A stretch of 29,848 nt of DNA from positions 1 to 29,848 of the forward strand of contig CAJLWO010000030.1 in NCBI GenBank assembly GCA_905210435.1. Reading direction: 5' to 3'. The stretch's first letter is position 1. Every line of letters starts with the position of its first letter. Source of the DNA: an uncultured Bacteroidales bacterium. GTDB lineage: Bacteria > Bacteroidota > Bacteroidia > Bacteroidales > Muribaculaceae. This document shows positions 16,605 through 23,795 of this stretch, one piece after another. A model generated the notes under the pieces. It saw only the letters and a list, made by a program, of their open reading frames with translations. It made no database searches and was not told the origin of the DNA. The translations under genes were made by a program, and so were the position numbers.

Positions 16605-16681
16605 GGGGCGGGGGCGTCTCGCCCCCGTGGTATTATTCTTACACACTGAAAGTTACCACGGGGGCGAGACGCCCCCGCCCC
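16605..16681. repeat. GC-rich palindromic element with self-complementary arms
   Basis: Two perfectly inverted 28-nt arms (16605-16632 and 16654-16681) surround a 21-nt loop. Each arm is itself palindromic (GGGGGCG-TCT-CGCCCCC). This is the same two-hairpins-in-inverted-orientation design as the 495-576 family but with a different sequence. Confidence 0.85.
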
Positions 16682-16702
16682 TATCTATGCAGCATAAGAA
16701 AA

Positions 16703-16733
16703 CCGCATTGCACCGCAATTTATCGCAATGCGG
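16703..16733. repeat. Short hairpin CCGCATTGC/GCAATGCGG
   Basis: Nine-bp arms (16703-16711 and 16725-16733) enclose 13 nt. An overlapping alternative pairing (ATTGC-acc-GCAAT, 16707-16719) also exists. It lies between two larger palindromes. Confidence 0.6.
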
Positions 16734-16739
16734 ACCAAG

Positions 16740-16982
16740 TAGCGGAGAGCCGAAGGCTCGTGGGTGTCATTATCCCCGTCCGACGCGTAGCGGAGGGCGG
16801 GGTAACGGCAGTCCTCCACCAAAAGGAGCCCACGGAGAGGGCGACTGTGTAGAATTATGTATCAGTATACATTACACACTCGCCCTCTCCGTGGGCTCAC
16901 GCAACGTATTTCCTCCTACCCCGCCCTCCGCTAACGCTCCGGACGGGGATAGTGATACCACCGAGCCTATGGCTCTCCGCGA
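16740..16982. repeat. Very large imperfect palindrome (~240 bp)
   Basis: Outer arms of about 65 nt (16740-16806 and 16917-16982) match at most positions, including TATCCCCGTCCG and TAGCGGAGGGCGGGGTA. Inner arms of 19 nt (16826-16844 and 16880-16898, GAGCCCACGGAGAGGGCGA) are perfect and continue after one mismatch into TGTGTA/TACACA. The whole unit can fold into one long hairpin. Small GAGCC-NNN-GGCTC palindromes sit near each outer end. It lies upstream of the carboxyltransferase gene. No terminal transposase or open gene is convincing. Confidence 0.8.
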
Positions 16983-16986
16983 TTTG

Positions 16987-17014
16987 AATTGTATTGTACA
17001 AATTGTATTGTACA
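16987..17014. repeat. Tandem duplication of a 14-mer
   Basis: AATTGTATTGTACA occurs twice in immediate succession (16987-17000 and 17001-17014), directly after the large palindrome. It contains TGTACA palindromes. Confidence 0.75.
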
Positions 17015-17091
17015 AGATGTGTACTGCTACTTTTCGCGACCACGTGGAGGCCATACCCCGACAACTCGGCACTCAAAAATATAAGGAAATA

Positions 17092-17123
17092 TTTCTTTAA
17101 TTTAAACCGTTTTATTATTTTTG
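17092..17123 (+). promoter_or_regulatory. Promoter of the carboxyltransferase gene
   Basis: TATTTTTG at 17116-17123 matches the -7 consensus, with TTTC at 17092-17095 20 nt upstream as a near -33 match. The leader to ATG 17175 is about 45 nt. The palindromic cluster ends upstream of this promoter. Confidence 0.6.
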
Positions 17124-17174
17124 CAATCTGTTAACATTCAACCCTTACGGGCTTGACTTAAAACTCAGATTGAT

Positions 17175-19058
17175 ATGGAGAATAAGAAACTCAAAATTAG
17201 AGATTTGACTTTGCGCGACGGACAGCAGTCTTTGTTCGCCACACGTATGCCGCAAAAAGATATCGACTTGTTGCTCCCCATGTATGAGGATGCCGGTTTT
17301 TACATCATGGAAGTATGGGGCGGTGCAGTGCCCGACTCCGTGATGCGCTACCTCGACGAATCGCCCTGGAACCGCCTCCGCACCATTTCGAAAGCCATGA
17401 AGGGCAAATCGCTCCTGTCGGCTCTTTCACGCGGCCGCAACCTCTTCGGCTATGTGCCCTACCCCAACTCGGTGCTCGAAGGATTCTACAAGGAAGCTAT
17501 CTACAACGGCCTTAATGTGATGCGCATATTCGATGCCCTCAACGACATCGACAACGTGCGCGACTCCATAAAGATGATCAACAGCCTCGGCGGCATCCCC
17601 GACGGCGCCGTATGCTATACCGTCGACCCCAAAGCTCCCGCCGAAGAGAAGAAATCAGGTTTCTTCGGCAAACTGTTCGGCAAAAAGGGCGCCGAACCCG
17701 AAAAGATTTTCACCGACGAATATTTCGTCGAGAAAGCCAAGCAGATGGAAGCCCTCGGAGCCAAAATCATCACCCTCAAGGATATGGCCGGCCTCGTCAC
17801 TCCCTCACGCGCCGCTTCAATCATATCGAAACTCAAAGCCAACCTCACCGTAGATGTTGACTTCCACACCCACTGTACCCCCGGCTACGGCCTGGCATCG
17901 TCACTGATGGCCATACTCAACGGCGTCGACATTCTCGACACCAATATATGGTGGTTCGGCGGCGGCTCGGCAGCTCCCGCCATCGAGCTTATCTACGTGT
18001 TCTGTCAGAAACTCGGCATCGAAGTCGGAGCCGACATGACCGCCGTAGGCAAAATACGCAAGGAGCTCTACAACGTGCGCAAGAACCTCGCCGCGTTCGA
18101 CCTCAATAAAGACCGCTTCCCCAAAGCGTTCGACCCCCTCACCGATACTCTCCCCGCCGAAGTCGACGCCCAGTTCGACAAAGCCATCGCCGCAGCCAAA
18201 GCCGGCGAGGAGGCTACGCTGCTCGACGCATGCCACGCCATCGAGGACTACTTCGGATTCCCCAAACCCAACCTTCTTGTCAAAGAGGCCGAAGTGCCCG
18301 GCGGCATGTACTCCAACATGGTGGCACAGCTCAAGGCTCTCGGCGCCGAGGACCTTCTCGACGACGCCATGCTCCTTATCCCGAAGGTACGCCGCGACGC
18401 AGGTCTCGTGCCCCTCGTGACCCCCACCAGCCAGATTGTGGGCGCTCAGGCCGTCAACCTCGCAATGGACCGCAAGAAGGGCAATGCCGACTACACCAAC
18501 AAGTCAAACCAGTTCATATCGCTCGTCAAAGGTGAGTACGGCAAGACTCCCGTGGCCATCGACCCCGACTTCCGCGCTCAGATCACCGGTTCGCCCGAAG
18601 AACGCCCCTACGACGTATCGTCGTACCGCGAACCGGCCAACCCGACGATTGACGATCTCGGAGGCATCCCCCTTGCCACCAACAACGAGGAAAAACTTCT
18701 TCTTGCCCTCCTTCCCACCGTAGCCAACACATTCCTGCGCAACCGCCGCAAAGAGGAATACGAGGCCAAGAAAGCCGCCGAGCCCAAGGTTGAAGAGAAG
18801 AAAGCCGCTCCCGTAAAAGAAGAGGACAACGAGCCTATCACCGGCGAGTTGTTCAAAGCTCCGATGGGCGGCCGCATCATCTCGGTCAACGTCAAGAAAG
18901 GCCAGAAAGTCAAGAAAGGCGACCTCCTTCTCGTCTACGAGGCAATGAAGATGGAAAACGACGTAGAGGCCGAATCCGACATGACCATCAAACGCGTATT
19001 CGTCAACCCCGACGACGTGGTAGGCACCGATGCCCCCCTCATCGAATACGAACGCTAA
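17175..19058 (+). CDS. oadA: Biotin-dependent carboxyltransferase (OadA/PycB type)
   Basis: This 627-residue protein combines an HMGL-like carboxyltransferase barrel (about 1-300, RDLTLRDGQQSLFATR near the N-terminus, ITLKDMAGL with the carboxylated-lysine position, and the metal-binding DFHTHCTPG), a conserved carboxylase domain (about 310-480) and a C-terminal biotinyl domain with VYEAMKMEN, where Lys592 is the biotin site. An Ala/Lys/Glu-rich linker (about 525-555) precedes that domain. A charged insert (KKSGFFGKLFGKKGAEPEK) breaks the barrel at about 157-175. It moves a carboxyl group between biotin and pyruvate/oxaloacetate. Whether it works as a decarboxylase alpha subunit with a sodium-pump membrane partner or as pyruvate carboxylase subunit B cannot be decided, because no partner gene is adjacent. 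Confidence 0.85.
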   Translation: MENKKLKIRDLTLRDGQQSLFATRMPQKDIDLLLPMYEDAGFYIMEVWGGAVPDSVMRYLDESPWNRLRTISKAMKGKSLLSALSRGRNLFGYVPYPNSVLEGFYKEAIYNGLNVMRIFDALNDIDNVRDSIKMINSLGGIPDGAVCYTVDPKAPAEEKKSGFFGKLFGKKGAEPEKIFTDEYFVEKAKQMEALGAKIITLKDMAGLVTPSRAASIISKLKANLTVDVDFHTHCTPGYGLASSLMAILNGVDILDTNIWWFGGGSAAPAIELIYVFCQKLGIEVGADMTAVGKIRKELYNVRKNLAAFDLNKDRFPKAFDPLTDTLPAEVDAQFDKAIAAAKAGEEATLLDACHAIEDYFGFPKPNLLVKEAEVPGGMYSNMVAQLKALGAEDLLDDAMLLIPKVRRDAGLVPLVTPTSQIVGAQAVNLAMDRKKGNADYTNKSNQFISLVKGEYGKTPVAIDPDFRAQITGSPEERPYDVSSYREPANPTIDDLGGIPLATNNEEKLLLALLPTVANTFLRNRRKEEYEAKKAAEPKVEEKKAAPVKEEDNEPITGELFKAPMGGRIISVNVKKGQKVKKGDLLLVYEAMKMENDVEAESDMTIKRVFVNPDDVVGTDAPLIEYER

Positions 19059-19160
19059 GCCCCCGCGCTACGATGGCGTCGCAAAATTTCGCAGCATGCT
19101 TAACTTTTAACTGCTGTCACCGTTCTGCAGGACGCCTATCGTCAAAATCTTGATTTAACA

Positions 19161-19210
19161 ATAACCGGTCACACCGCGACTAAGCGCAGGCGTGACCGGT
19201 AATATTTTAT
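19161..19210 (+). terminator. Terminator of the carboxyltransferase gene
   Basis: ACCGGTCAC (19164-19172) and GTGACCGGT (19192-19200) form a 9-bp stem with further CGC/GCG pairing inside, followed by AATATTTTAT. It lies about 105 nt past the stop. Confidence 0.7.
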
Positions 19211-19242
19211 ATTCATAGCAAAAGGGCGCTTTTTGTTCAAAT

Positions 19243-19297
19243 TTATCAAAATAAACATTGAAATATTTGATAATTTACAATACTTTTATTACGTTTG
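19243..19297 (+). promoter_or_regulatory. Promoter with overlapping dyad, peptide/GLPGLI cassette
   Basis: TTTG (19266-19269), 20 nt, then TACGTTTG (19290-19297) is a full consensus promoter. A dyad TTATCAAA (19243-19250) ... TTTGATAA (19266-19273) with a 15-nt centre covers the -33 element, a placement expected for a repressor or activator site. The leader to ATG 19372 is about 70 nt. Confidence 0.65.
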
Positions 19298-19371
19298 CCG
19301 TCAAGATATATCTTATTAATCTATGAGAGTGCCCTTTCATTCTATTTTTATTAATCATCATCTTTAAATTT

Positions 19372-19596
19372 ATGAAATCAAAAATTTTAATTATCGCCCT
19401 TATGACATTTGTGACATCAACCGCTTATGCTGTATTGGTCCCTATTCATACATCTTGTGGAAAAACAGTTTATCTGGAGTCATCCGATTATGCGACAGCG
19501 GAAGAAATGGCTTTGGCTGCTAATGAAATTGATAAAGTCGTTTGCCCCAAAGAGCCCGAGGAATTCGATCCGGAGATAACGCCCGCACATCCTTAA
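19372..19596 (+). CDS. Small exported two-cysteine peptide, function unknown
   Basis: This 74-residue protein has a clear signal peptide (about 1-20, MKSKILIIALMTFVTSTAYA). The mature peptide has about 54 residues, with two cysteines (Cys29 in HTSCGKTVYL and Cys58 in VVCPKEPEEF) and an acidic, proline-rich tail. A disulfide in the periplasm or outside is plausible. I do not recognise a named family. It has its own consensus promoter, and a hairpin separates it from the GLPGLI gene 75 nt downstream. That arrangement suggests it is made in excess over, and works with, the two downstream products (inference). Codons are more A/T-ending than in the core genes. Confidence 0.65.
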   Translation: MKSKILIIALMTFVTSTAYAVLVPIHTSCGKTVYLESSDYATAEEMALAANEIDKVVCPKEPEEFDPEITPAHP

Positions 19597-19606
19597 ATTC
19601 ATATCT

Positions 19607-19650
19607 GAGCGCCAATATTGGGCTTTTACAACCTGATTGGCGCTCTGTTC
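19607..19650 (+). terminator. Intercistronic hairpin (possible partial terminator)
   Basis: Perfect 10-bp arms GAGCGCCAAT (19607-19616) and ATTGGCGCTC (19636-19645) enclose 19 nt and are followed by a pyrimidine-rich tail. The hairpin lies 10 nt after the small-peptide stop and 26 nt before the GLPGLI start. Confidence 0.6.
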
Positions 19651-19671
19651 TTCTACCTAAATTTATTAATC

Positions 19672-20532
19672 ATGAGGTCTATATCATTCTTTATCTTTTC
19701 AATTTTATGTTTTGGGTCTAATGCCCAATCATTTACAGCATCGCCAATTTCATCATCAAAATGTGATACTATTGCTAAAGTGGTTGTCGATCAAGCGGCT
19801 TACCGCGTGTTTTATGACTACAAATATGCGCCGGATGCCGATTTACCCAATGAGAAATACAGCGCCCTTACATTCTTGCAGATAGGTAAATCACACAATC
19901 GTTTTATGGACTATAATGCTTTCAGATCTGATTCCATAAATGACATCAATGTTAGGAACAGCGCCCCGATGATAGAATATTTTGCCGCATTGCAAAATGC
20001 TACCAAATCAATCGGTTATGAGAAACGTTTCATAATCGACCGGCGAAAGAAGCAACAGATTGCACAGGAAAGAGTAGCTTTGCAGGTATATCAATATGAA
20101 GAACCTGTCCCGGCAATCGGCTGGAATCTCATATCCGGCGACAGCATAATCGCAGGATATGACTGCAAGAAAGCGGCATGCAACTTGTATGGAAGAGAAT
20201 ATATCGCTTGGTACGCACCAGATGTGCAGTTGCCATACGGTCCATACCAATTTAATGGACTCCCTGGACTGATATTTAAAATAACTGATACGGAAAATAA
20301 TTTCGATTTCACAATCTCTGGCCTGCAGCAAATTGATTACTACGATCCGATTTATGTAAGAGAATATAGGGATATCGTTAAGTCGAGCAGGAAAGAGGTA
20401 CGTAAGATAGAAAAGAATTACTGCGCCAATCCGGCCAAAGGATTGAAGAATAGCGGCAAGACAATAATAATGTCGGACGAGGACTGGGAGTCAATACCAC
20501 CCAAGCCATACAATCCCATTGACCGCCAATAG
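19672..20532 (+). CDS. GLPGLI-family exported protein
   Basis: This is a 286-residue exported protein. The frame is open from 19618, but ATG 19672 is chosen because it gives a normal signal peptide (MRSISFFIFSILCFGSNAQS) and clears the hairpin at 19607-19645. The diagnostic GLPGLI motif is at residues 196-201, preceded by the typical YGPYQFN and WYAPDVQLPYGP segment, and KAACNLYGREYIAWY also fits the family (TIGR01200-like). GLPGLI proteins are known only as Bacteroidota surface/periplasmic proteins of unknown function, often beside a TonB-receptor-like barrel, as here (3 nt gap). Base composition is more A/T-rich than the surrounding core genes. Confidence 0.85.
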   Translation: MRSISFFIFSILCFGSNAQSFTASPISSSKCDTIAKVVVDQAAYRVFYDYKYAPDADLPNEKYSALTFLQIGKSHNRFMDYNAFRSDSINDINVRNSAPMIEYFAALQNATKSIGYEKRFIIDRRKKQQIAQERVALQVYQYEEPVPAIGWNLISGDSIIAGYDCKKAACNLYGREYIAWYAPDVQLPYGPYQFNGLPGLIFKITDTENNFDFTISGLQQIDYYDPIYVREYRDIVKSSRKEVRKIEKNYCANPAKGLKNSGKTIIMSDEDWESIPPKPYNPIDRQ

Positions 20533-20535
20533 CCC

Positions 20536-23076
20536 ATGAGGATTTTCGTATCACTTTTATTATGTTTCTTCTCGCTTGCCCATGCCGTAGGGCAGAAGGA
20601 CGAATACCTGTACATACAGCTGTATGGGGCGGTGGACGCCGAGCCTTTGTCCGATGTAATGGTATTGTCGTATGACGCTGACAATCAGCAACTGGACTAC
20701 ACAATGACCGACGGCGATGGCAACGCAACAGTCAGCACACAGGCCGGTTATATACTCTGTACTTATTTGGGATTCAAGGAGTTGAAAGTAGAAACAAGGT
20801 CGCTAAAGAAAGGTACTCGCAACAGGCTTTATATGGAAGTTTCCTCCATAAAGCTGAAAGAAATCACCGTGAAGGCTCCACCGATAAGAGAGAAAAACGA
20901 CACAATCGTCTACCTCGTCGATGCATTCAAATCGCAATCCGACAGACATATTGAAGATATACTAAAAAAACTGCCGGGCATAAGCGTAAGCAGCGACGGA
21001 CGCATATCTTATCAGGGCGAAACCATCAGCCGATTTTATATCGAAGGTCAGGACTTGCTCGGAAGCAACTACAATCAGGCGACAGAGAACATCCCCGTCG
21101 AAGCGGTTGCCAATGTCGAAATTCTTGAACACAACCAGAATGTCAGAGTGCTCAAAGACAAAGTGCCTGAAAAAAAAGCGGCGTTAAATATCCGGCTCAA
21201 TAAGGAATACAAACAACGCCCTTTCGGCGAAGCTCAGGCGGCCTTCGGTGCTGCTCCCTTTATATGGGACAGCCGACTGTTTCTGACCCGGATTGGCACT
21301 TCCGGCCAAACCATGGTTGTGGCGAAAACCAACAATATTGGAAACGACTATACAAAAGATATCGATGGTCAGATTGACATCTCCGATTTAGGCACATTTG
21401 ATTTCCTCCCGGTCACATTCATTTCTGCTAATCGCACTACCTACGGCCCAGTGGACATAACCCGCATGACTGACAACAAATCGTTCTTCGCAGGGATAAG
21501 CCATCTCGCCAAGCTCTCAGAATATGCCAACCTGCGCATCAACCTGCTGGCCGACAAGGACATCACCCACAGCCCCTCGCTTTATGAGTACAAATATGGC
21601 GGAGTTTACGAAACTTCCTACCGTGACATTTCCGACATCAACTACAACCGATATACGGTAAAGCCGACCGTCAAATACGAACTCAATTCCGACAAAGTTT
21701 TCCTGAGCGACGAGTTGACATACTCCCATACAAGAAACAGGCAGAACCTTCATCTCACAACTACCGCTGAGGAGATATCACAGCAGACCAAGACAACACC
21801 GGCCTGGATACAAAACAGGCTCAAATCAACCCTCCCGCTCGGCCGCCTGATATTCGGATTCAATTCCTTTACCCGATATTATTCCGCCGGCCAATGGATG
21901 GAGCTGGAAGAACAGTCGTACGATTACGATCTGCGGTCATTTGTCACTTACAACAACTTGTCGACATCATTCTCCTTGGCAGGAAACACCATCAGCACCG
22001 GCATCGGCATAAACTACAAGGACAACCGATACCGCTCCGACTCCGACATCACATATTCCTATATCGGCATTAACATCCCCCTCAGTTACACTATCCGATA
22101 TTCAGGCCCAGGTTACCTGTCACTCGGCTGCAATCTCTCCATCAACCGTTACAGACTGAAAGGATTGTCATTCACCGATGAAAAGGCTCTGTTCCTACCA
22201 GCTCCAAGCATCCGGCTCAACCAAAACATTTTCAAAAATCTCACTATGGAGATTAGCGGGTCATATTCAAAAAATGACGTTTTGGCCGATTTTTATTCTG
22301 AAGATGTAATAAGAGGTGATTACAGATTAAGGTACAAGTCTTTGAACGCGCTTTCGTTCACCTCTTCCTATAGGACATCACTCAATATCAATTACCGTAA
22401 CCTTTACCACATGTTCTTCTCCTCGCTTTCAGTGGCTTTCAATCACAGGAAATACGACAGCTATAGCGAGTCGGATTACGCCACGGACTACACTTTGTTG
22501 GCGACACTTCCGGGACGTACGCACCGCAACAACTTGTTTGCCAACCTTTCCGCCGACAAAACCTTCACCGACGCCGCGTTAGCCATCCGGGGCGAATTTG
22601 GCTACAACAGGTTTTCATTCCTGATTGCGCAAAACGGCCTGCTCACTGACAACAAGGCCAATACGCTCAACGCATCGGTCAATGTCATATTCCAGAAATT
22701 CAAATGGATTACCGCAACAATCGACTTTGATGTCATCACCTCCTGGCAGGACAACAACGCCGGCAAAACCGACTACCTCCACACCTACAAAGGGAAAGCC
22801 ACCCTCCACGTATTTCCTGCCCCTAAATGGGAAACGAGCATTCTGCTCGAAAATTTCACCAACCAAATTCAGCCCGGACAATACAAATCAAGCAACTTCC
22901 TTGACTTCACAGTGACATACCGCCTGTCAAAAAAGATTTTCATAGAAGGCGAAATGAAGAATATCCTCAACAACTCAAAGTACGCCTATTCGACTGAAAA
23001 CGGTCTAAACTGGCGATATTGCGAACTGCCGCTACGCGGACGCGAAGCAATGATTAAATGCGCTGTAAAATTCTGA
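20536..23076 (+). CDS. TonB-dependent-receptor-like outer-membrane protein
   Basis: This 846-residue protein has a signal peptide (MRIFVSLLLCFFSLAHAVGQ), a carboxypeptidase-regulatory-like domain (about 24-105, LYGAVDAEPLSDVMVLSYD), a LKEITVKAPP segment (about 110-119) and a plug-like domain (120-215, DILKKLPGISVSSDGRISYQ, FYIEGQDLLG, VEILEHNQNVRVL). A long beta-barrel follows, to a terminal phenylalanine (CAVKF). This is the barrel type that accompanies GLPGLI proteins rather than a classical SusC. The substrate is unknown. It is translationally close to the GLPGLI gene (3 nt) and ends the cassette; no obvious terminator follows, and the next promoter begins about 40 nt downstream. Confidence 0.8.
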   Translation: MRIFVSLLLCFFSLAHAVGQKDEYLYIQLYGAVDAEPLSDVMVLSYDADNQQLDYTMTDGDGNATVSTQAGYILCTYLGFKELKVETRSLKKGTRNRLYMEVSSIKLKEITVKAPPIREKNDTIVYLVDAFKSQSDRHIEDILKKLPGISVSSDGRISYQGETISRFYIEGQDLLGSNYNQATENIPVEAVANVEILEHNQNVRVLKDKVPEKKAALNIRLNKEYKQRPFGEAQAAFGAAPFIWDSRLFLTRIGTSGQTMVVAKTNNIGNDYTKDIDGQIDISDLGTFDFLPVTFISANRTTYGPVDITRMTDNKSFFAGISHLAKLSEYANLRINLLADKDITHSPSLYEYKYGGVYETSYRDISDINYNRYTVKPTVKYELNSDKVFLSDELTYSHTRNRQNLHLTTTAEEISQQTKTTPAWIQNRLKSTLPLGRLIFGFNSFTRYYSAGQWMELEEQSYDYDLRSFVTYNNLSTSFSLAGNTISTGIGINYKDNRYRSDSDITYSYIGINIPLSYTIRYSGPGYLSLGCNLSINRYRLKGLSFTDEKALFLPAPSIRLNQNIFKNLTMEISGSYSKNDVLADFYSEDVIRGDYRLRYKSLNALSFTSSYRTSLNINYRNLYHMFFSSLSVAFNHRKYDSYSESDYATDYTLLATLPGRTHRNNLFANLSADKTFTDAALAIRGEFGYNRFSFLIAQNGLLTDNKANTLNASVNVIFQKFKWITATIDFDVITSWQDNNAGKTDYLHTYKGKATLHVFPAPKWETSILLENFTNQIQPGQYKSSNFLDFTVTYRLSKKIFIEGEMKNILNNSKYAYSTENGLNWRYCELPLRGREAMIKCAVKF

Positions 23077-23117
23077 CATCACCAATCGTCCCCCGCGACT
23101 TTTTTTGCGCAAAATCT

Positions 23118-23148
23118 TTGAAGTATCGGAGATTTTGCGTAAATTTGC
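23118..23148 (+). promoter_or_regulatory. Promoter of the L31 gene
   Basis: TTTG (23118-23121), 19 nt, TAAATTTG (23141-23148) is a perfect match to the consensus. The leader is about 70 nt and contains a short ACCGT...ACGGT hairpin and an AAAGGA ribosome-binding site next to the ATG. Confidence 0.75.
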
Positions 23149-23224
23149 AAGCCATTACGAAAGACCGTCCTACCAACGGTAATAATAATGTATTGAATAA
23201 CAGATATTAACCTCCTAAAGGATT

Positions 23225-23479
23225 ATGAAAAAAGATATCCATCCCTCCAACTACCGCGAAGTGGTGTTCAAAGACATGTCTAACGAAGAAATCTTCATCA
23301 CCCGCTCTACAGTTGCGGCAAAAGAAACTATCGAAGTTGACGGTGTAACCTACCCCCTCGTCAAGCTTGAAATCACCTCTTCAAGCCACCCCTTCTTCAC
23401 CGGCAAGCAGAAACTCGTCGACACCGCAGGCCGCGTAGACAAGTTCATGAGCCGCTACGGTAACCGTCGCAAGAAATAA
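23225..23479 (+). CDS. rpmE2: 50S ribosomal protein L31, type B
   Basis: This 84-residue protein is ribosomal protein L31 of the long, cysteine-free (C-minus, type B) class: MKKDIHPSNYREVVFKDMS at the start, SSHPFFTGKQKLVDTAGRVDKF near the end, and a basic RRKK terminus. It contains no cysteine, so it cannot bind zinc like L31 type A. In many bacteria the type B form replaces the zinc form during zinc limitation; in Bacteroidota it is usually the only L31. It has a consensus promoter, a good ribosome-binding site and a strong terminator, so it is monocistronic. Confidence 0.96.
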   Translation: MKKDIHPSNYREVVFKDMSNEEIFITRSTVAAKETIEVDGVTYPLVKLEITSSSHPFFTGKQKLVDTAGRVDKFMSRYGNRRKK

Positions 23480-23513
23480 CAATCGTCCGAACTCATTTCG
23501 ACAAAAGACATAT

Positions 23514-23558
23514 AACGACGCCGGAGTCCACAAAACTCCGGTGTCGTTATTATTTTTC
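23514..23558 (+). terminator. Terminator of rpmE2
   Basis: Arms at 23514-23527 and 23535-23548 pair over 14 positions with one mismatch (AACGACGCCGGAGT), loop 7 nt, followed by ATTATTTTTC. It begins 35 nt past the stop. Confidence 0.85.
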
Positions 23559-23641
23559 AATACTATGACGCGCAAAAGGAATAACAATAAACAACGGCAC
23601 AGGCAGAAATTACAGTGGAGACTATAGTTGCCGTTTTATTA

Positions 23642-23672
23642 CTGTCCGCGGAAAGTTAAAAACCGCGGACAG
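23642..23672. repeat. 10-bp palindrome CTGTCCGCGG/CCGCGGACAG
   Basis: Perfect 10-bp arms at 23642-23651 and 23663-23672 with an 11-nt loop lie in the gene-free stretch 23559-23792. A smaller CCGGTA...TACCGG dyad follows directly. There is no T-tract on either strand. Confidence 0.65.
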
Positions 23673-23769
23673 CAACACCGGTAATTATTATACCGGGACT
23701 TATATTGTCGTGCACTGCAATTTCGAAATGAATCCAAATAACTGGTATCCCCAAACCGCCTCTCCAACT

Positions 23770-23795
23770 AATTATGAATTATGAATTATGAATTA
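23770..23795. repeat. Heptamer tandem repeat AATTATG x3.7
   Basis: Three complete AATTATG units and a partial fourth run into, and provide, the TAA stop codon of the minus-strand gene at 23793-23795. Confidence 0.8.

Noticed and set aside
16603..17100. 165-codon open frame on the plus strand
   Set aside because: It runs through three palindromes; the translation is low-complexity (Pro/Gly/Arg) and mirrors the repeats. No ribosome-binding site.
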